A stretch of DNA of 64,000 nt. Origin: Scleroderma bovista (lineage: Eukaryota > Basidiomycota > Agaricomycetes > Boletales > Sclerodermataceae). Made by a program: the position numbers and the translations under genes. The stretch is taken from NCBI GenBank assembly GCA_037178675.1, contig JAYMGJ010000469.1, positions 1 through 64,000 on the forward strand. The letters are read 5' to 3'. Shown piece after piece: positions 58,901 through 64,000 of this stretch. Position 1 is the stretch's first letter. The number at the start of each line of letters is the position of its first letter. Under the pieces are notes generated by a model that saw nothing but the letters and a program-made list of their open reading frames with translations, had not been told where the DNA came from and searched no databases.

Positions 58901-61763
58901 CCCACACTGGTCCTGTTGGCTTGACAGTTTGTGAGTGATTTCATGGCAGGTCAAGCTGGGTCCCTTCTCACTGTCCTCACTCCCACTCTGGTCCTGTTGG
59001 CTTGACAGGAAGTGAGTGATTTCATGGCAGGTCCAGCTGGGACCCTTCTCACTGTCCTCACTCCCACTCTGGTCCTGTTGGCTTGACAGGAAGTGAGTGA
59101 TTTCATGACAGGTCCAGCTGGGTCTTCTCACTGTCCTCACTCCCACTCTGGTCCTGTTGGCTTGACAGTTGGTGAGTGATTTCATGGCAGGTCCAGCTGG
59201 GACCCTTCTCACTGTCCTCACTCTCACTCTGGTCCTGTTGGCTTGACAGGAAGTGAGTGATTTTATCACAGATCCAGCTGGGTCCCTTCTCACTGTCCTC
59301 TCTCCCACTCTGGTCCTGTTGGCTTGACAGTTGGTGAGTGATTTCATGGCAGGTCAAGCTGGGTCCCTTCTCACTGTCCTCACTCCCACTCTGGTCCTGT
59401 TGGCTTGACAGCGAGTGAGTGATTTCATGGCAGGTCCAGCTGGGACCCTTCTCACTGTCCTCACTCCCACACTGGTCCTGTTGGCTTGACAGGCAGTGAG
59501 TGATTTCATGACAGGTCCAGCTGGGTCCCTTCTCACTGTCCTCACTCTCACTCTGGTCCTGTTGGCTTGACAGCGAGTGAGTGATTTTATCACAGATCCA
59601 GCTGGGTCCCTTCTCACTGTCCTCTCTCCCACTCTGGTCCTGTTGGCTTGACAGTTTGTGAGTGATTTCATGGCAGGTCAAGCTGGGTCCCTTCTCACTG
59701 TCCTCACTCCCACTCTGGTCCTGTTGGCTTGACAGGAAGTGAGTGATTTCATGGCAGGTCCAGCTGGGACCCTTCTCACTGTCCTCACTCCCACACTGGT
59801 CCTGTTGGCTTGACAGGCAGTGAGTGATTTCATGACAGGTCCAGCTGGGTCCCTTCTCACTGTCCTCACTCTCACTCTGGTCCTGTTGGCTTGACAGCGA
59901 GTGAGTGATTTTATCACAGATCCAGCTGGGTCCCTTCTCACTGTCCTCTCTCCCACTCTGGTCCTGTTGGCTTGACAGCGAGTGAGTGATTTCATGGCAG
60001 GTCCAGCTGGGACCCTTCTCACTGTCCTCACTCCCACGCTGGTCCTGTTGGCTTGACAGGCAGTGAGTGATTTCATGACAGGTCCAGCTGGGTCCCTTCT
60101 CACTGTCCTCACTCCCACTCTGGTCCTGTTGGCTTGACAGCAAGTGAGTGATTTCATGACAGGTCCAGCTGGGACCCTTCTCACTGTCCTCACTCCCACT
60201 CTGGTCCTGTTGGCTTGACAGTTGGTGAGTGATTTCATGGCAGGTCCAGCTGGGACCCTTCTCACTGTCCTCACTCCCACGCTGGTCCTGTTGGCTTGAC
60301 AGGCAGTGAGTGATTTCATGACAGGTCCAGCTGGGACCCTTCTCACTGTCCTCACTCCCACTCTGGTCCTGTTGGCTTGACAGTTTGTGAGTGATTTCAT
60401 GGCAGGTCAAGCTGGGTCCCTTCTCACTGTCCTCACTCCCACTCTGGTCCTGTTGGCTTGACAGGAAGTGAGTGATTTCATGGCAGGTCCAGCTGGGACC
60501 CTTCTCACTGTCCTCACTCCCACACTGGTCCTGTTGGCTTGACAGGCAGTGAGTGATTTCATGACAGGTCCAGCTGGGTCCCTTCTCACTGTCCTCACTC
60601 CCACTCTGGTCCTGTTGGCTTGACAGCAAGTGAGTGATTTCATGACAGGTCCAGCTGGGACCCTTCTCACTGTCCTCACTCCCACGCTGGTCCTGTTGGC
60701 TTGACAGGAAGTGAGTGATTTCATGGTAGGTCCAGCTGGGTCCCTTCTCACTGTCCTCACTCCCACTCTGGTCCTGTTGGCTTGACAGTTGGTGAGTGAT
60801 TTCATGACAGGTCCAGCTGGGACCCTTCTCACTGTCCTCACTCTCACTCTGGTCCTGTTGGCTTGACAGGAAGTTAGTGATTTTATCACAGATCCAGCTG
60901 GGTCCCTTCTCACTGTCCTCTCTCCCACTCTGGTCCTGTTGGCTTGACAGTTTGTGAGTGATTTCATGGCAGGTCCAGCTGTGTCCCTTCTCACTGTCCT
61001 CACTCCCACTCTGCTCCTGTTGGCTTGACAGCGAGTGAGTGATTTCATGGCAAGTCCATCTGGCTCCCTTCTTACTCCCCTCACTCCCACTTTGATCCTG
61101 TTGGCTTGACAGGAAGTGAGTGATTTCATGGCAGGTCCATCTGGCTCCCTTCTCACTGCCCTCACTCCCACTCTGGTCCTGTTGGCTTGACAGGCAGTGA
61201 GTGATTTCATGGCAGGTCCAGCTGGGTCCCTTCTCACTGTCCTCACTCTCACTCTGGTCCTGTTGGCTTGACAGGAAGTTAGTGATTTTATCACAGATCC
61301 AGCTGGGTCCCTTCTCACTGTCCTCTCTCCCACTCTGGTCCTGTTGGCTTGACAGTTTGTGAGTGATTTCATGGCAGGTCCAGCTGTGTCCCTTCTCACT
61401 GTCCTCACTCCCACTCTGCTCCTGTTGGCTTGACAGCGAGTGAGTGATTTCATGACAGGTCCAGCTGGGTCCCTTCTCACTGTCCTCACTCCCACTCTGG
61501 TCCTGTTGGCTTGACAGCAAGTGAGTGATTTCATGACAGGTCCAGCTGGGACCCTTCTCACTGTCCTCACTCCCACTCTGGTCCTGTTGGCTTGACAGGC
61601 AGTGAGTAATGTCATGGCAGGTCCACCTGGGTCCCTTCTCACTGTCCTCACTCCCACTCTGGTCCTGTTGGCTTGACAGCAAGTGAGTGATTTCATGGCA
61701 TGTCCAGCTGGGTCCCTTCTCACCATCTTCACTCCCACTCTGGTCCTGTTTACTTCACAGCAA
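55943..61763. repeat. Tandem array, about 73 units of 81 bp, with intron-like units
   Basis: The unit is GTGAGTGATTTCATGGCAGG, TCCAGCTGGGWCCCTTCTCA, CTGTCCTCACTCCCACTCTG, GTCCTGTTGGCTTGACAG and then three variable bases. A few units are 66 bp (15 bp shorter, CCAGCTGTCCTCACTCC). The three variable bases are CTT, GAA, GGA, TTT, TTG, CGA, GCA, CAA or TAT, always between AG and GTGAGT (GTTAGT in two units). Because 81 is a multiple of three, two minus-strand frames stay open for hundreds of codons (SSQQDQSGSEDSEKGPSWTC and the shifted MKSLTxCQANRTRVGVRTVR), which need not mean coding. A 1,251 bp higher-order unit is duplicated at about 56390-58890. Confidence 0.95.
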
Positions 61764-62460
61764 GTGAGTGATTTTCTTCCAGGCCCAGCTAGGTCCCTTC
61801 TTACTGTTACTCTAATGTTTTTGGCTTGTCAGCAAGTGGGTGAATTTATGTCAGTTCTAGATGGGTCCCTTCTCACTTTCCTCACTTCCACTCTGGTCTT
61901 GTTGGCATATTAGCAAGTGAGTGATTTTATTTTAGGTTTACCAATGATTTTCTTACTGGTCTTACTCCCATCCTGTTCTTTTTACCTAAAAGAATGCATG
62001 TAATTTCTTTCCAGATTCTGATGTGAAACCATTTACATTTTTATATTTTTCTACCATCTTTCTTTATTAGCAAGTAAGTTTATCATCATTACCTTTTTCT
62101 GAACACAATTGCAGTGAAACCAAACTTACCATTATGCCCTTAGGATGTTGGTGCATTATTTCCCTCAGAAAAACTTTCACTCACTTTAACCTTCCACCAT
62201 TTGTGAATATTTAGCAAGTAAGTTGTTCAATCTGCCTACACTGATGCATTTCCAAGTATATCCTTTCAGAACTTGGTATGTCACCAATCTATATATTGCA
62301 GAACATGTGGCACTGATTCTTTCTTAGATTGTGAGGCATCATTCATTCCATTGAAACCTTACCCATGTGCATTGTGATCTCAACAGAATGCACATTGCTT
62401 TAATACTGATTCTCTTTCAATACCATTAATGTGTCCTTTGTCAATTGTTTCCCCTAAGGA
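61764..62460. repeat. Decayed tail of the 81 bp array
   Basis: Units lose similarity step by step. AG-CAA-GTGAGT or a close form remains at 61759, 61831 (GTGGGT), 61912, 62069 (GTAAGT) and 62213 (GTAAGT). Spacings of 72, 81, 157 and 144 bp are about one or two units. Weaker AG sites at about 62300 and 62385 keep a similar spacing. Confidence 0.7.
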
Positions 62461-62570
62461 TAAGTCAATCATTCATGGAGCTGGTGAGCATGATCTTTTT
62501 CCTTTATATCCTCTCTAAATATTTGAAAGGATGTATTCTCATTTTTGAATACATCTATTTTCTCCTCCAG

Positions 62571-62739
62571 ACAAATGAGGATACTGGTAATGCCCTCAAC
62601 CTTGGTGTCAAGGAATATGAAAGATCTGGCACCCAAGCTGCTGTTCTCAATGCACTTCAATATGTCATTCAGCAGCATGGTAATGACCATGATGCCTTGA
62701 CATCTGCCATCACTAAAATCATTTTCAATCACCGCATGT
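62571..62739 (+). CDS. Exon-like block of an unrecognised gene
   Basis: Between a CTCCTCCAG acceptor and a GTAAGT donor at 62740 lies an open frame, TNEDTGNALNLGVKEYERSG then TQAAVLNALQYVIQQHGNDH. It is predicted helical and looks coding compared with its surroundings, but I do not recognise the family. A further acceptor (CTTCCAG) follows near 62759. Confidence 0.4.
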
Positions 62740-62779
62740 GTAAGTTTATCTTCTTCCAGACTACATAATGTGTTTAATG

Positions 62780-64000
62780 ATTTACCAATCAGCAAAGAAA
62801 TTCATTGAACAATGAGTCTGACATGTACTCCAAGTTGAAAGCCAAATGTTTTCCATATCAATGTGTTTTGTGTAAAGTATCTGCTATGTTTTTACATGAC
62901 ATGACCATACTGTGACCTCTTTTTTGTACCAGTACAATGATATTGTTTACATAAGTGATGAAAGTGGAAAATATGGACTTCTCAAACCCCTTTTTGATTT
63001 TGACAAAAACATAAACTCTGTGATTCTCAGTAGTTCATGATGTCTAGTTACTAGACAGTTCTATATGATGCTCCATTTGTACCAAAAACAAACACAAATA
63101 TATGGTGATGCACAATTTTTTTTGGTGACCATGCACAACTTTTCAGTGACCCCCTGTACAATTTTTTGGTGATGCTGCACAATACTAGACAACATCAGCA
63201 AGGTGAAAATTGGTCTTAACTCTCTTACAGTATCTGGATTGTCTAGAATCAGACAGTTAAGATGGATATGTCAGAAAAGGTCAGTCAGACCATTCTGGAC
63301 CACCAGACCAGCCAGAACATTCAGAGCATTCAGAGCAAGTGTTTTAAAGTCCAGTTGCATGTGGAACATGGTTGCTGGTTGCAAAGGTGGCACATTGGTT
63401 GTGGTGCTCCCAGGTAAACTTGAAGACTGGTCATGACTAGTCATTTCTAAATACTATGTAGGTAGTAGATAAATGAATATATTATGATCCATCTACTACA
63501 AGGTGTACTAATCCTGATCTATGTACCATGTCATTTAGTGTTGTTGTTGAAGTCACATGTGCACCCAGCATAATCCATCATTATAAAGCCCATGGTGGAA
63601 TTATAATTACAGACTGTAAACAATTTTCTGGTAAATGTAATGATGGAAGGGCATAGATAGACCCATTGGGAGGTCCCAGTCTAAGTTTCAGACAAAACAG
63701 CAGTTGGAATAATATTCTACAGGTGATGCAAGCATGCTTGGGTACCAGAAACACATCTTATTAGGAAATATTCTGCAAGGCTCAGGACCATTCCCATCAT
63801 CCTCAGAGACCTTGAAAACCACAATAACAAGCCTTTAAACATCCTGGAATAGCTTCCTGAATTTATTAGATACAGTAATGTAAGGTATGAGGAGTAGGGT
63901 GTGTGTTGTCACAAAAAAATACAGGTACATCACAAATGTTCTTTCCCCAGTTCTATGATGATATATATATGGGGTAGACATGTTTCAGGTATCAGAGACA
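62780..64000. other. CpG-free stretch with transposon scraps
   Basis: No gene is supported. Short near-repeats of ACAATTTTTTGGTGATGCTG type lie at 63110-63185. AGTGTTTTAAAGTCCAGTTG, the hAT end, occurs at 63338. A Copia LTR start fragment lies at 63545-63579. Confidence 0.55.
63545..63579 (+). mobile_element. Copia LTR start fragment with its CpGs lost
   Basis: TGTTGAAGTCACATGTGCAC then CCAGCATAATCCATC aligns to the first 35 bp of the 288 bp LTR. Where the LTR has CG, this copy has CA or TG at each site. The match stops after this point. Confidence 0.75.

Noticed and set aside
59103..61682. An 859-codon open frame on the minus strand as a repeat-rich protein.
   Set aside because: Unit length is a multiple of three and two overlapping frames are open at once. 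Frame switches follow from a 2 bp deletion near 59125. Openness is explained by the repeat, with no start or domain support.
55943..61763. A CRISPR-like array because of regular repeats with variable parts.
   Set aside because: The variable part is only 3 bp, the context is eukaryotic, and there are no cas genes.

Overview
The window looks like a transposon-dense, heterochromatin-like part of a mushroom-forming basidiomycete genome (Agaricomycetes). The evidence is short GT-AG introns of about 45-65 nt, KDZ, Plavaka and hAT transposases, and broken copies of fungal genes (Cyc8/Ssn6, urease, a Ste6-type ABC exporter, a sucrose-type transporter). I see no rRNA, tRNA or CRISPR. All family names come from reading translated sequence against remembered family patterns; no search was run.

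Layout. 1-7.5 kb: 3' part of a KDZ transposase gene, a 2.7 kb nest of inverted minisatellites, a TET/JBP-like 2-oxoglutarate dioxygenase gene on the minus strand, and an unrecognised plus-strand gene. 7.5-9.6 kb: degenerate repeats. 9.6-11.2 kb: a Harbinger-type DDE transposase. 11.2-14.6 kb: a truncated Copia gag with LTR, then a 2.34 kb solo LTR. 14.7-16.7 kb: fragments of Cyc8/Ssn6 and a DUF7918-like gene. 16.7-25.9 kb: a hAT element inside inverted minisatellite arms, carrying three solo LTRs of three different families. 26-30.6 kb: a fold-back MITE, unrecognised ORFs and a second Harbinger-type element with both of its genes. 30.6-33.5 kb: a decayed sucrose-transporter-like gene. 33.8-40.9 kb: a Plavaka-type transposase with a divergent companion gene, the latter broken by a solo LTR. 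41.0-46.9 kb: a full-length Ty1/Copia retrotransposon with LTRs and target-site duplication (TSD). 47-50.6 kb: tandem repeats and two solo LTRs of one family. 51-54 kb: Ste6-like and urease pseudogenes back to back. 54.6-55.9 kb: an apparently intact small-GTPase-type gene. 55.9-62.5 kb: about 73 copies of an 81 bp tandem repeat, then its decayed tail. 62.5-64 kb: one exon-like block and transposon scraps.

Two themes stand out. First, CpG loss. The LTRs of the full-length Copia element differ at 12 sites, all transitions, 11 of them in CpG. Seven premature stops in transposase cores are all TGA, each readable as a mutated CGA. From about 55.1 kb to the end of the window CpG almost vanishes. 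This fits heavy cytosine methylation followed by deamination, in a window that also carries a TET/JBP-type gene, a family that oxidises methylpyrimidines.

Second, the 81 bp array. Each unit can be read as a 78 nt intron-like segment (GTGAGT...TTGACAG) followed by a hypervariable 3 nt block between AG and GTGAGT. As the array decays, the AG-CAA-GTRAGT junction outlasts the unit interior. This could be an introner-like or recursive-splicing array and is the best candidate here for something undescribed.
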